From Amoebidium appalachense (taxonomy: Eukaryota > Ichthyosporea): DNA of 64,000 bases. Both the position numbers and the translations under genes were made by a program. The stretch is from NCBI GenBank assembly GCA_963693365.1, contig CAVNZM010000004.1, positions 6,944,001-7,008,000 on the forward strand, written 5' to 3'. Under the pieces are notes generated by a model, which worked only from the letters and a program-made list of their open reading frames with translations, did no database searches and was not told the origin of the DNA. This document shows positions 1 to 16,176 of the stretch, one piece after another (position 1 is the stretch's first letter; every line of letters begins with the position of its first letter).

Positions 1-970
1 AATGTAAGCATAATAGTGATATTATTATTGGTAGAGTTCACGCTATATATAAGCGTCAGGCCTAATATTAGGCCGGTCGGACGGTTCCGGCGCCAAGATC
101 ATTGATTTCCACCAATCCCGTGAGCCACGATCGATGCGTCCGGAATAAAAAATAATCGTAAATGGGCAGGTAAAAAGATCACCGCCGTCGCTAGCAAAAA
201 AAGGCTTAATTTCGTCGACTTTCATAAACATGTATTAGTAGCTCTGAAAGTACATATATTTTTCTTATATTAGGCATTTTTTATTTATTTTTTCTCCCAT
301 AAAAAAGTGTGTATACTTGATCGCGGCCAAAAAGGGTCAAAATCTGTCCGGATTCTTCAATTTTACTGTGCTGTTTCACTTGAACATGGGTGGGTCACCC
401 GTCTTGATCAGAGACGAACAGGGTTACTCATGCGAGCACGCAATGGGGGGGGGGGGGAGGGGGGGGGGGGGGGGGGGTTGACTGCTTTACAGGCTATGAA
501 GTACACACTCAACCGAGGGGAAAGGGAAGGGGGGGAGGGACAAACCTGATACTTATCGTTGCTCCATGGGAAGGAGAGATTTGACGGCACAAAATCCTGA
601 GGGATGATTGGCTAGATGTCAGTGGTTTAAAACTTAGGAGTTACAAGACATCCAGTATCGGGTGGCAAACTGTTGCATTCACTGTCAAAAGGATAAGATC
701 ATCGATTCACTGCAAGGTTATTTTCCTTCCAAACGGTGCCCCTCCATCCAGCTCGCAAATGTTGTGACTGTCAACCATTCCCCCTCCTCCCCATCCCCCC
801 CCTCCCCCCCCCCCCCTCCCCCCCCCCCCCCCCAAAAGAAAAAGTGTTGATTGTATCTATATGATGATGTGAATATGATACACAATGATCCAATAAGAAT
901 AGGAAATAATAACAACCATGGAATGCAAGAATGAAATGAATAGATCTGAGGTGCGACAAGGCAATCACCC
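1..970. other. Left edge, no confident gene
   Basis: No exon can be supported here. It holds poly-G tracts near 446-477 and poly-C near 800-833, an (AAAT)n run near 1050-1085 just to the right, and a short piece of dispersed repeat family 1 at 367-434. A 62-codon minus-strand ORF at 43-231 has no stop for its length but no recognisable motif or splice context; it could be a stray exon. Confidence 0.4.
367..434 (+). repeat. Fragment of dispersed repeat family 1
   Basis: The stretch around 374-434 (gtttcacttgaacatggg, then gatcagagacgaacagggtt) matches the right-hand end of the full copies at 45770-46018, 47782-48030 and 59172-59416. As in those copies, a long poly-G tract lies close by (446-477). 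Only this end of the element is present. Confidence 0.7.
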
Positions 971-974
971 ACCA

Positions 975-1045
975 CCGGTTTAAGGGCCAGCTCCGGCTGC
1001 TGAAGTCGCGGTCGCTCCAGCGCCTCAGCCTCCTTGTCTGAATTG
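975..1045 (-). CDS. Candidate exon, unknown gene
   Basis: On the minus strand an open stretch begins near 1045 after a CAG/AAG acceptor-like sequence and reads E-A-E-A-L-E-R-P-R-L-Q-Q-P-E-L-A-L-K-P before a GT at about 975. It is Glu/Leu-rich and could be a downstream exon of the gene at 1271-2483 or of a separate gene continuing past the left edge. The frame could not be linked with certainty to the upstream exons. Confidence 0.3.
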
Positions 1046-1270
1046 CAAAAATAAATCAATAAATAAATAAATAAATAAATAAATATTTAGACACCCAATG
1101 GATTTATAAGAGAACCTACTGTCTGCATTCCAAAAATAAAAATAAAAAAAATCAGGGGCCATTAGTTCACAAGATTTTTTTTTTTTTTTTTTTTTTTTGG
1201 GGGGGGGGGGGGGGACAAGGGCGTCAAGTACATAGAACATGCAATCCTGAACTAAAAACAGAAGCTTTCC

Positions 1271-1531
1271 TTAAGTCCACCGCCACATATTTTCTTCCCT
1301 TGCCTGGCCTTGACCTGACAGAATAAAACTGGCAGGGACAGGGCAAAACAAGAACGGAGGAGGTAGTGAGGTGCTCACCAACAGCTACATGTATACGTAC
1401 ACTGTGCATCCCGGCAAACACATGTGCAATGCACACACACACAACGTCACACCTAAGAGCACGCAAATACGCACTCGTGCACACACAAGCACGCACGCAT
1501 CACACACACACACACACGCACGCACACACAC

Positions 1532-1581
<50 letters not shown>

Positions 1582-2483
1582 GCCAGTAGCACGACATAGA
1601 CCTCTGGTGCCACGTGGGGGTCAGTAGGCACATAGTTGTACACGGATATGGTCTCGCTGAAACGCACGGCCGAGTCCCTTCTGCCCCCTTTGAGCTGTGC
1701 TCCCGAAAAAACAGGACCGATTAGCACAGGGTCGTCGTGGAATGCAATTTTGGAACGCCACAGCCAGTCAAACAAACAAAAAGTGCTAAGTCATAAGCGA
1801 GATGCCCAAGACGCTAAAATAAGAGCAGTAATAACTGCACTCCTTTCTCATCCACATTTTTGAAATCTAAAGGGGAAGGGTCGGGAGGGGGGGGGGGGTT
1901 TGAATGCGTCAAAAAGTACGAAGTACAGGGGGGGGGGGGGGGGGGGGGAGTGGGAGTCATTATGACCAGGGGAAAAGGGCAAAGCAAATCACAGGCAAGA
2001 AGCGCAACCACACAGCCTAAATCGTGTTGTTTGTGCATATACCACCGACAACACTTGGCAGATGCTTTCAGAGGCAAGCCTCTAATCTGTTCTCATCCCC
2101 CTACTTTATTACTTTCAATTGTGTCCGAGCCGCTGTTTGCCCTAGTCTTTCAATTTCAATCCACGTACACCATGGACACACAGTCACACTCGCGCACCCA
2201 CAGCCGTGCTAGCACGTGTGCACGGACACATACACGCACACACACACGGGCACACACCCGCGTGCACACACGCACGAATGCACTCACACACACACACCTC
2301 CGAGGACCCCTTTATCTCCGTCAACAGCTCCACCGATTGTGACGGGCTCAGGCTGCCTTGCCTCAGCAGTTTAAGCAGGGGCAGTCCACCGCCTGCTTGG
2401 CGCTGCGAACACAATATGGCCTGCTGCAGGCTGAAACCCTCGGCCTTAAACGGGGCTACGGCAGCGTCCGCTAGATCTTTCAT
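1271..2483 (-). CDS. Small multi-exon gene, VRFSE motif protein (tentative model)
   Basis: I do not recognise this gene. Exon 1 starts at ATG 2483-2481 (MKDLADAAVAPF) and runs to about 2298, where it meets a (GT)n donor. Exon 2 is 1785-1580; it reads FDWLWRSKIAFHDDP and then SAVRFSETISVYNYVP, and ends in a second (GT)n donor. A third exon from 1314 reaches a TAA at 1273-1271, giving about 145 residues. Exon 1 ends in phase 0 if cut at the first GT, but exon 2 needs two bases carried over. The model works only if the donor slips by one GT unit inside the microsatellite. Established knowledge: V-x-F preceded by basic or small residues and followed by acidic residues is the class of motif that docks protein phosphatase 1; that role here is inference. 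The 3' exon choice is uncertain, and the gene may continue left through 975-1045. Confidence 0.5.
1500..1579. repeat. (CA)n microsatellite at a splice donor
   Basis: Nearly pure CA repeat. On the minus strand it reads (GT)n and begins exactly at the donor that ends the exon 1785-1580. Confidence 0.9.
1899..1950 (+). repeat. Fragment of dispersed repeat family 1 with poly-G
   Basis: The sequence tttgaatgcgtcaaaaagta starts at 1899 directly after a poly-G run and is cut off by a second poly-G run at about 1928. It matches the left end of the full family 1 copies. It shows the poly-G/element junction with almost no element left. Confidence 0.75.
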
Positions 2484-4079
2484 TTCGCCAAGAACAAATG
2501 CAAAAAATTGAGGAAAATAATAATTTTGGATGGGTTAATTGACGAATTTCGCTAATTAAGGTAGTAATGAGTGAACTGGCCACTAATATAGCACCCGGAG
2601 CTATACATGTACTTTGGGAGCAGGTGGCAGGAGGTATGGTTTTCTGATTGACTTAGTGTGTCCGCAACCGGGTGGATTTTGAACCGTCTAACCTGCCTAA
2701 AACCTAGGATGTTTTTTGCACGTTAGTAACAAAGCAGCATGTTACAGAGCTAATGTTACAGCTGGTACCATGGAGAAAATTGTGTACACGAGCTAATAAT
2801 AACACGTCAGCCTTTAATTTAACACAAACGCCTAGATTCACAACGGACCTGCATGCATTATTAAACTAATTTTCATGGTTTGCGAAACTGTAAATTTATT
2901 TGGCTGTCATTTTGTCTCATGACCTCTAGGTGGAGTAGTGAGTGAAACAAAGTGCAAAACGTATGTACAGTACATATGCCAACGAGGGCAGGTTGGAAAC
3001 TGCTGCAAAATGCGAGTCGGCCCTTTTCTATGCAGTTCAAAAGGGCTTTTTCCCATGATCCAAGGCCAAAGCAATGCTAATGTGTGATTTGTAACCAATA
3101 AAAAAGGGTATCATATACTAGATTGCGAATCTTGAGTAGTCAAAGTGTTGGTAGGAGAATAAATTGAACCAAATTTTGTATTAATATTATTTTGTCCAAA
3201 TAATACTAAATAGCATCTTTTTAATGTTTTTTGTTATGTTTTATGTATAATAAACCAAAAATTGTACCTCACAAACCTTGGGCAGCTTATCGGATGTACA
3301 AACACCCAATCATCTTCAATTGCTCTTTAATGCTTATGGGCGGTCGCCCCCACATGGTCATTCCCACTTTTTCGGGCCATGGCGGTTAGTATGAGGTCTC
3401 ATACTCGAGTGTCGAAGGATTGCATTTTCTGCCACGTGAACTAGAGTTATCATAGTATGTAATAAATGGTTTTTATTATAAGCGTTAGATTCGAATCAAT
3501 TTTTTGGATTTTTGTGTGTGCACATGTGCATTTTCGTAAACATGCATACATATGAGTCGGGCCCCGGGTGCGGGAATATTTGAAGGCTGATCATTTATGC
3601 ATGAGCCGCATGTTTGGGCTATTCAGCATACGTCTACTAAATGTTTTATCCACACAGTAAAATGTGCACCCAGGTGCAGTAAACAACCAAGTTGTGTGAA
3701 GCTAAAACAGACAACTTACATAAATGCATGTGTTTTCCTTCCTGCTTCATGATCATAGTATCTGTTTGTCAACCGTTGGCAACGTATTAACCATCGCTGT
3801 TCGCCAAGGCTTCCCCCGCAGTCCCCCGCAATCAATATCGAAAGCCAATACTTTATGTCAAAAAATCCATATATTAACGGTATTCAAAACCTTCTTTATT
3901 TGATATAAAAAAACGCCTATAAAAGGAATAGTTGATTTTCTGATATTTCTGTTACCTGCGACGATCACCTTGTTTTTGGTGGTTGGATTTATAGTTCAAC
4001 GCTTGTTTTGAAACTGACAGTTGAAAATGGGGCCATAAGCGTTCGACCCCAGGTTTCTGGTGATTCGGTCGGCTCATTA
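2484..4079. other. Intergenic, no gene seen
   Basis: Mixed-composition DNA without microsatellites. No exon with splice sites and no recognisable protein was found. Short A/T-rich stretches (near 3170-3260 and 3830-3920) are the only obvious features. Confidence 0.5.
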
Positions 4080-4385
4080 CAAATCTTTTTTATTGGCTCC
4101 CTAATGAGTCCTTCGACATGATTGGCTACGTACGGAAAGGTACATTTTAGCCAATCATTATTCGAAGCGTGGGATTTTAGGCATTCTGGTTGGTATAACT
4201 GAACACTAAAACTGGCTCGTGGGAAGAAACATTTCCATTGGTTACAAATGGCGAACTAAGTCCTGTTTTATTTCAAAAAGCTTTTAAACTCAATTTGTTT
4301 CAATAAGAACCATTTGTAATCAGGTAGGCTTCTAGAGCTTCCCGTTTTGATGGCGCCATAACAGCTGGGCCATTCAGCCAATCGG
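4080..4385. promoter_or_regulatory. CCAAT-box cluster, putative promoter
   Basis: ATTGG or CCAAT pentamers occur in both orientations at about 4092, 4121, 4150, 4237 and 4377, five within 300 bp. The segment is free of microsatellites. This density is typical of NF-Y-type promoters. No start codon with a convincing downstream gene could be tied to it: the nearest minus-strand start is at 2483, and an ATG at about 4353 gives only 19 codons. The assignment is inference from motif density. Confidence 0.35.
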
Positions 4386-4733
4386 CACTAAATTGCCCGA
4401 ACCGTACAATACTCGTGTGTGAACTGCGAGCGGGTACAGACACGTGCGCACACGTGTACACGCGCGCACGGAGTGGACGTTTGTAATTAGTTACATATCT
4501 ACATGTGCTATCATGATACGTATACGTGCAGTGCCACAGCCACATGCTTTCTGTGTGGGGTGCTATTGCTATAAAGGAGGTATCAATGCCATGGTGGACA
4601 TGTACAGCAACACACATGCAAAGCTTATGGGTGCCGATAATCCGAAACATTTCCGACGATCCCCGGGGCCCCCACCCCCGGCCCCCTCCCCGGGGCCCCC
4701 ACCCCCGGCCCCCTTCCCTCCCCTCAACCTCCC

Positions 4734-5400
<667 letters not shown>

Positions 5401-5618
5401 GTGCTCTCCCATTGATTCTCTCTCTTTCCTCGTTACACACACATGCATGACATGCATCGCTAACAACACATATGCAAATACGTACAAGAACAAATCTAAC
5501 TAAAGCCACGGTGTAGTATGTATGTATGCACAATCACATGTGTGGCCAGGCACACACAGGCAGCTCCTCAGCTCTAAGAAGCACAATGAGCTTCACTGCT
5601 ACACACAAGCACTACGTG

Positions 5619-5850
<232 letters not shown>

Positions 5851-6856
5851 CGTTGCATACGCAGACGTGGCAAGCACACGTGCACGACCATAGCACATTT
5901 GCCCACCTTCATGATGTTCATGCACGCACACCATACGCATGGTACCCGTCGGAGACGAGTTGCTTGGGACACCGCCGGTGACTGTGTCACACACGGGCAC
6001 GCGCATATGCATATTTACTCCTGACCACGTGCAAAAAGCGTTCAATTGTCATGCAGTTCAAATCGCTGATATCCAAGAAATCAAGAGGGAAAGTACATAC
6101 GTAAAGGTTTACTTTGCATTCTGAGTCACTGGCGCTTGTTACACTCACTGGGAGGGGTCAAGCTGAGGGGTCACCCGCAAGTTGCATATATTTGCATAAC
6201 TGTGCATATAATACTAGTTGTGGGTGACCCCGCTGGCCCAGGGGGCCCGGCCCGGCTGGTAGGATGTGCACTTGTTTGTGGCACAGAAGTTCCAAAGATA
6301 TGGATGGATGCAACAGGTTAGCAGTTACTGGGTACCACTGATACTCTACCGTAAATGAATGCAAATGCACCTTCAGAAGCCCCTGGCAGCCTGCCTGCAA
6401 ATTTGTGAACACGTTGTACCGTAAGGACCTAGAAGACAAGGACCTCCTTGAGAAAAGGCTTTGTCTATTTATCGCTAAAAATATGGAAGCAGAGAAAGGT
6501 CATTCCTTTGCATATCAGTCATGTCCCCAAAACATAAAATTGGAAGTCCTTTAACGGTGCAATGGCCATGCGTAATTAAGGAATTCTTGATTCTGAACGG
6601 GGAGGGGTGTAGTAGCTAGATTTTTTTTTTTTTTTTTTTTGGGGGGGGGGGGGGAGGGGGGAGGAGGGGGGGGGGGACCCACCACCCACCTAAGTAGGTG
6701 CCTCCCCCCTTCCTCCCGCCCCTCCCCCCCCTCCCCCCCCCCCCCCCCCCGGAGGGGGGGACCCACCAGCCCATAGCTGCCATCATATGACTATCAGATA
6801 ACCTGATCGCAGTGACCATAATTTAGCAGCGGTTTACATACATTCCCAAAAGGTAA

Positions 6857-7306
6857 AGGAGCCCAACCGGCGGCTGAGTCAACTTGCTCTGAGCAGAATT
6901 ATTCTGCAAAAAGCAGAATTATTCTGCAAAAGCAGAATCACTCTGCTTTTATCGGAATTATTCTGCTAAAAGCAGAGTCATTCCGCTAAGCAGAATTATT
7001 CCGCTAAAAGCAGAAGTATTCAGCTGTCGAAAGCCGAATAACTCTGCTTTTTGCTGAGCAATTCTGCTTAAAGCAGAATAATTCTGCTTAAACAGAGTAA
7101 TTCTGCTTAAAGCAGAATAATTCTGCTTAAAGGAGACTGATTCTGCTTTTGCATTATAATTCTCTTCAGAGCAGAATAATTCTGCTTTTGAAGAATAACT
7201 CTGTTATTTGCAGAATAAGTCCGCTTTTTGCAGAATAATTCCGTTGTTTGCAGAATAATTCTGTTTTTTGCAAGTTGACTCTGCCGATTTGGTTGGGCCC
7301 TTGTAA
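6857..7306. mobile_element. Foldback/MITE-like element built of palindromic GCAGAATTATTCTGC units
   Basis: From about 6885 to 7285 the DNA is a run of roughly 20-bp units around the palindrome GCAGAATTATTCTGC, separated by AAAA or TTTT and degenerating to the right. The array is flanked by inverted ends. On the left, gcccaacc, a variable stretch and gagtcaacttgc (6867-6893); on the right, gcaagttgactctgcc, a variable stretch and ggttgggc (7270-7299). The whole 430-450 bp could fold into one long hairpin. No coding capacity. Foldback or MITE identity is inference; no target-site duplication was verified. Confidence 0.6.
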
Positions 7307-7745
7307 ACATTGAGGCTAACTAATAGAAGTCACTCTTGGCCACTTGAAGCTCAGGCTATATGTCGTAAGGTCATACTCCCCCCTCCCCCCCCCCTCCCCC
7401 CGTCCTCCTGGTTGGGGCCCCTTGTCCCCCCTCCCCCCCCCCCCTCCCCTCCCTGCAACCCCTCTCGCACTCATCTCTAGTCGCCCGTATCTACCGCCAC
7501 GCACACACACAGCACACACTTTCACACGTATTTAATTCACACGTACCTGCACACGCATGTACCACACACGCACACTAGGTGCACAAACTTTGACCAGCGA
7601 TGAGCGCCACGACATGAAATTGCAAATACACTCACCACACCACACACACATGCCTTTCCCTCCACACGGATAATAATGCACACGAACACTGCACGGTTAG
7701 CACGATAACTTTTCCCCCAACACTAACTTAGAAATAGTTGACCGT

Positions 7746-10325
<2,580 letters not shown>

Positions 10326-10997
10326 CTACTTCCCGTACCCAAGTGTGCCCTGCAGCATCTTATAGCAGGGCATGGTGTAGTTTACAATCTTAAGCATGCG
10401 CGCCCACGGCTCGTCAATCAGCCCGTACGTCTGAAACTTCTCGCACTCCAACTTGGTCGCCAATTCCAGCACGGCAACGTTATCTTTTGTGCCAAGAGCG
10501 TCGTTTGCGAGATTGTAGATTGTCTCTGCGGTTTTTGCCACCTTAAAGATCTCCTTCTCCTCCGTGTTGTTCTTGTTAAAGAGCGCCGTGAACGGTACGG
10601 GTGCGGCGAGGGTGGCGTTTGTCATATCTGCCGAAATTTCGCCGGGTGTCCCCGAGACATCTCGTCTGGACTTGTTCGAGAACCAGGGCACACGGTAGCG
10701 GCACTGCCCGAGGGGCGCCCAGCTGCTGCCTAGCTCCATCCGGTCCACAGAGTAGGTGTAGCTGTTTAAAAGTAAAATTTAAGTTTTAGTGTTGGTTTTT
10801 GAGTGGTGGTTGTTGCCAGGAGTGGTTCTGTAATCGGCACGGTGGATTGGCAGGGGCAAAGAGAGGGGTTGGTGGTGGCGGTGGTGGTTTTTTTTATTTT
10901 TAGCTAATCTTTTTCTTGGGTTGGTGGTGGTGGTGTGTGTGTGTGGTTTTTTTTTTTTTTTTTGTGTGCGTGTGTGTGCGTGTGCGTGTGCGTGTGC

Positions 10998-11049
<52 letters not shown>

Positions 11050-11226
11050 TGTATACATTAGGGGATTGGAATCATGGAGGAGATATCAAAGGATAAAACA
11101 CAAAACGTCCCAAAAATGAAAATCCAGAAACCAACTCAACTGACAAACAAGTGTGTTTGCATGTGCGCATGTGTGCATGCCCGTGGAAGAGGGCTTGGGG
11201 GAGGTGGGCGAAGGGGAAGGGGAGGG

Positions 11227-11263
<37 letters not shown>

Positions 11264-11613
11264 GGGGGGGGGGGGTCACGTTGATTCCAGTTCAATTTTC
11301 CACTCACCCGAGTTTTTCGATGCTGTTGACCATCCGGGGGGTCACCTTCTCCTTCCACACGGCCAGGGGTGTGTCGAACTTGTGGAGCAGCGGCACGGCA
11401 ACACTCTCCTCGTAAAATTCGGGGGGTACATTGGGGCCTGGGTCACGGTCGGTGTCGTGGCAGGCCTGAAAAATGGATTCGGTGAGACAAAGACCCCCAA
11501 TCCTTGGGTTTTCTGTATTCAATAGCTTACGTTTAAAATTTACCCCCCCCCCCCCCCCCCCTCTCCTTCCCCATTCCCATATTTTCATCCTTATTGTGGA
11601 CTGTCCCAACATT

Positions 11614-11692
<79 letters not shown>

Positions 11693-12081
11693 CCTGCGTG
11701 CACACGCGGGGGTGAGGGGAGGGGTGGGGTCTTCACTAGCAGAAAGGCAAAACAAGCTTAATTTGTAACCATAGCCTAGGGAAATAAGCGAGGGAGGAAG
11801 GGAAAAAAAACAAAAAAAAACAGAACAAAAAAAAAAAAAAAAAAAAAAAAAAACACTTTATACCTGCCAAGTAGCAAACAGCTTATCGACCATGCCGTGG
11901 TGCAAAAAGAACAGCGGCTCGTTTGCGCTGTACAGGCCATTCTGCAGGGTGCCGCCCACCCGGTTGTGGATGATTGCATGCCAGCCCTTGTGCAGGTCAC
12001 TCATGTCGTAGAAGAACTTGGGTGAGATGATGCCGTTGGCTACTTCGATGGGGCCTGTGGGGAGAGGGGGGGGGGGGGGGG

Positions 12082-12112
<31 letters not shown>

Positions 12113-12273
12113 AGGGGAGGAATGGGAAGAATTTCAGCGGGTGTGACGATGAAAAAACGAAAGGTGTGTGTGTGTGTTTGTGTGTTTGCAAGTATCTCTC
12201 TCTCTCTCTCTCTCCCCCCCCCCCCCCCCCCCTCTCTCTCTCTAAAGGTGTGTGTTTGTGTTTGTGTGTTTGC

Positions 12274-12317
<44 letters not shown>

Positions 12318-12503
12318 CTCTCTCTGTGTGTCTCTCTCTCTCTGTCTCTCTCTCTCCGTCTCTCTCTCTCTCTCTCTCTCCCCGTCTCTCTCTCTCTCTG
12401 TCTCTCTCTCTCTCTGTCTCTCTCTCTCTCCGTCTCTCTCTCCGCTCTCTCTCTCTCCCCGTCCCTCTCTCTCTCTCTCTCTCTCCGTCTCTCTCTCTCC
12501 CCG

Positions 12504-12556
<53 letters not shown>

Positions 12557-12579
12557 CTCTCTCTCTCTCTGTGTGTGTG

Positions 12580-12616
<37 letters not shown>

Positions 12617-13199
12617 CTGTGTGTGCATGGGTTTGTATGCACGTGCGTCTGTGTGCGCGTGCAAAACGTCACGTGCATATCTCAAATTATGATGCGTATG
12701 TGTGTACACATGTGCACACGTGTCCGTGTATTTCAGTGCTTAGTAGCACGTGTCCACTCCAACTCACCAGGGGGTCTCCATCCTCTCTTGTGCTTGAAGG
12801 GCCTAGTCAGGCAGTCATCCTGCCCATACGTGTACTTGCCAAAGAAGTTAAGGCAACCATCACTGATGCCACCCATCTCATTGACCACCGTGATGTTGGG
12901 CAGGGCAAAGGGGTCGGCCTTAACGTCCATCGTCCAATCCCAGTAGGGCACGGTGATACAGCTGCATCATGTGATTGGTTGGTTAGTGGCCAATGGCTGT
13001 GCGTGATACCAAAAAAAAAAAAACTAGAAACAGTGGGATTACAGCGCTTGTTGGCGTAGATTGGTTCCGTGTGTGTGAATAGGGGTTGGAAAGAATAGCT
13101 ATGATGGTGTTGTGAAGGAGGCCCCGAAAAGTTGTGTGTTGGGGAGGGGGGCATCGGCTTTTATTCAATGCCCCCCCCTTCTCCCCCCCCCCCCCCTTC

Positions 13200-13237
<38 letters not shown>

Positions 13238-13985
13238 AAGCCCCCCCCCCCCCCGCCTGCCCAGCAAGACAAAACATAATAATACCAAAGGGGAAAAAAA
13301 AAAAAAAAAAAAAAAGAACAAATAAAATAAATTACTGGATGGGGTGAGCGGAGCCTTCAACATTGAGGGCAAGCACAATGGGACCGAGAATGGAAAACCT
13401 TCAAAAAAGGAAGCGCAAGAGCATCAATGGGAGGGGGGGGGGGAGGTAGCTGATGATGCGCATAAGGGGGCTGGTATATGTCACATACCTAAACTTGCCG
13501 CCGAGGGCCCTCAGCTGGTTCTCCCACTGCAGCGTGAAGTACCTGTGCCAGTGCAGGAAGTGATTTGACGCATGCACCATGTCGTCAGTGCCTGGCTGCT
13601 CGTGCACCCACAGAACCTTCTTCCACTGTCCGCGCTTAATCACCTCCCGCACTGCGTCAATGTAGTTTTGCTTCTGCGCTGGCATGAGCTCGCGCCATTC
13701 GCGACGAACACGGAGGCCGTCGGCGTTTGTGAGCCCCTTGCAGAGATCCGCGCTGGTTGGGGGTGGAGGTGGTGCCTGTGGATGTAAATGAAGTAAGTGT
13801 GTGAGTGATAGTTGGCCGGGGAGGGATGGGGAGGGGGAAGTGGGGAGTGGGGTGCGGGGTAGAAAGAGTTTAATGGTATGAAGTACATTTTCATGACGGG
13901 CAACATGGTGCAGATTAAGCAAAGTATACATGGAGTATGCAACATAAGCAAGGGTTGGGAAGAGAAGGGGGGGGAGGGTGGGGGA

Positions 13986-14023
<38 letters not shown>

Positions 14024-14244
14024 GGGGTAAGAGAGCGGAACAGCGTACGAAGTGCAATCACAAGACGAGAAACACAGTGCAGGACATAGAGTAGCATGCA
14101 GAAGCAGAGATTAAGGAGTATTTCTTTTAGGTTTTCTGGTCGGGTCGGGTCAGATGGGATTCTAGCTATATGATTGGTGTGCTGCGCATCAGTCATGTCC
14201 CGGTCGCCGACACGTTTTACGTACAGACGTGCCATGATACAGCC

Positions 14245-14278
<34 letters not shown>

Positions 14279-14671
14279 GAGGAAAAAAGAAAGGAGAAAA
14301 GGGAAGAAGAATAACCAAGCGTCAGGAAAAAGATTGCAGTTCAATTTTTGATTCATATGGCTTGACCCGGATATGCTGGAATGTGGCCAATTAGTCGGCC
14401 TAAAAGATATACCCTTTAATTAAGCGATATGCAGCATCGGCAACATGTAGTACGCATCATAAGCAAAGCGCATCCTCCGGGGGGAGGGGAGGGGGGGGGA
14501 TGTTGGGTTCATGTGAGGAGATAATTTGTAAGGGAGAGATAGAGAGATGGGGGCAGAGACTCGGAGAGTCTGGGATGGGGTGGGGGGAAGGGGGCGGGGG
14601 GGGGGGGGGGGGGGGGGGGTGGAGAGAGAGAGAGAGAGCGGGAGAATTTGTGTATTCTGAATGGGGATGGA

Positions 14672-14756
<85 letters not shown>

Positions 14757-14801
14757 CGCACGCATGCGTGTGTGTGTGTTCTTTTCTTTTCTTTTTTTTT
14801 T

Positions 14802-14832
<31 letters not shown>

Positions 14833-16142
14833 GGGGGGGAGGGGGTGTCAATACCGCACTGGTAACCGCCGGCTTGGCAACAGTGGTTGCAGGGGGAGGG
14901 GCTTGTGTGGTGGTGGTTGGAGCACGGGTGGTGGTGGTGGTGGTGGCAGCGGCGGCGGTGGTGGTGGTGGTAGCAGGGTTTGTTTTTGTTGTTGTTGTTG
15001 TTGTTGTGGTGGTGGTGATGGTGGTTGTTTTCGTGGTGGTGGTGGGTTGAACTTCGGCAGGTTTGAAAGCGGGCGCCGTTGGGGTTTGTGTTGATGACTG
15101 CAATGAGTAATGGGTTAGTGGTGTTGGGTGAAAAGGGAGAAGGTGTGTGTGGAAGGAGGCAGGTGAAGGGAGGAAGAAGGGTGGATAAACAGTATGATAT
15201 GCGATGGCACATGTGAAATCACAACAGAATTGCAGAATCGGTGAGAGGAAGATGTGTGCTGTGAGGGTGGGGGGAAAATGGGAATGAGGAAAAGATGGGT
15301 GTGGGGATTGTGTATGACTAGCCTTCTGTAGTGCTGTGTGGCAGATGTGAAGGAGGGAGAGGGGGAACGGCCCAAGCGGCACCGGGACGGGGGAGAAGGG
15401 AAGGGGGAAGGGGGAGGAGGAGGGGAAGGGGCAGGGGGGGGGGGGGGGGGGGGGGGGAGGGGCTCAAGACCAGTAGGCAATCTGTGCTGTATCCATAATG
15501 GTGTGCATGGTAGTGGTAATGGCGGTGGGGGTGGCGGTGGTGGTGGTGTGAACCCGAGCGCACGTGTGTGTATGTGTGTTTTTTTTTGGGTGGGTGATGG
15601 GTTGGGTGGGTGGGTGGGTGGGGGGAGGGGGAGGGGGGAGGGGGGGGGGGGGGGGTGGTTTGCATACCTGACCCATGACCTCTTCGATGGGATCTGGCCT
15701 GGGGATGGTTGGAGGGGGCCGTACCTGTGATAGCGTCCAATCAGATTTCGTATTCCGAACCAGGTGCTCCTTTAAATGAGTAATACGTACAAACCTTAAA
15801 GGAATGTGGATCTCATGCTGGGTAATACCATCTGCTACCCCCTCCCCCCGCCCCCCCCACCTCACAAACACTCGCACGCAAACGCGCGCGCACACCCACC
15901 CACCACCCACCCACCCACACGCACAAGCACACACTACCAACTATAGCCTGGCTTTCCCAATAGATGGTCGCCCACATCACGTAAGAATATTGGAATAGAT
16001 TGGTGGGTTTCTTACGATTGCCGTACACAGTGGGAAAAATACCAAACACAAATCGAAGAATAAGGCAATCTACAGATAGCCGTGGATGTAACGGTGAAGG
16101 TAAGAGGGGGCAGGCAGGGAGAGGGTGTATGTGTGTGTGTGT

Positions 16143-16176
<34 letters not shown>

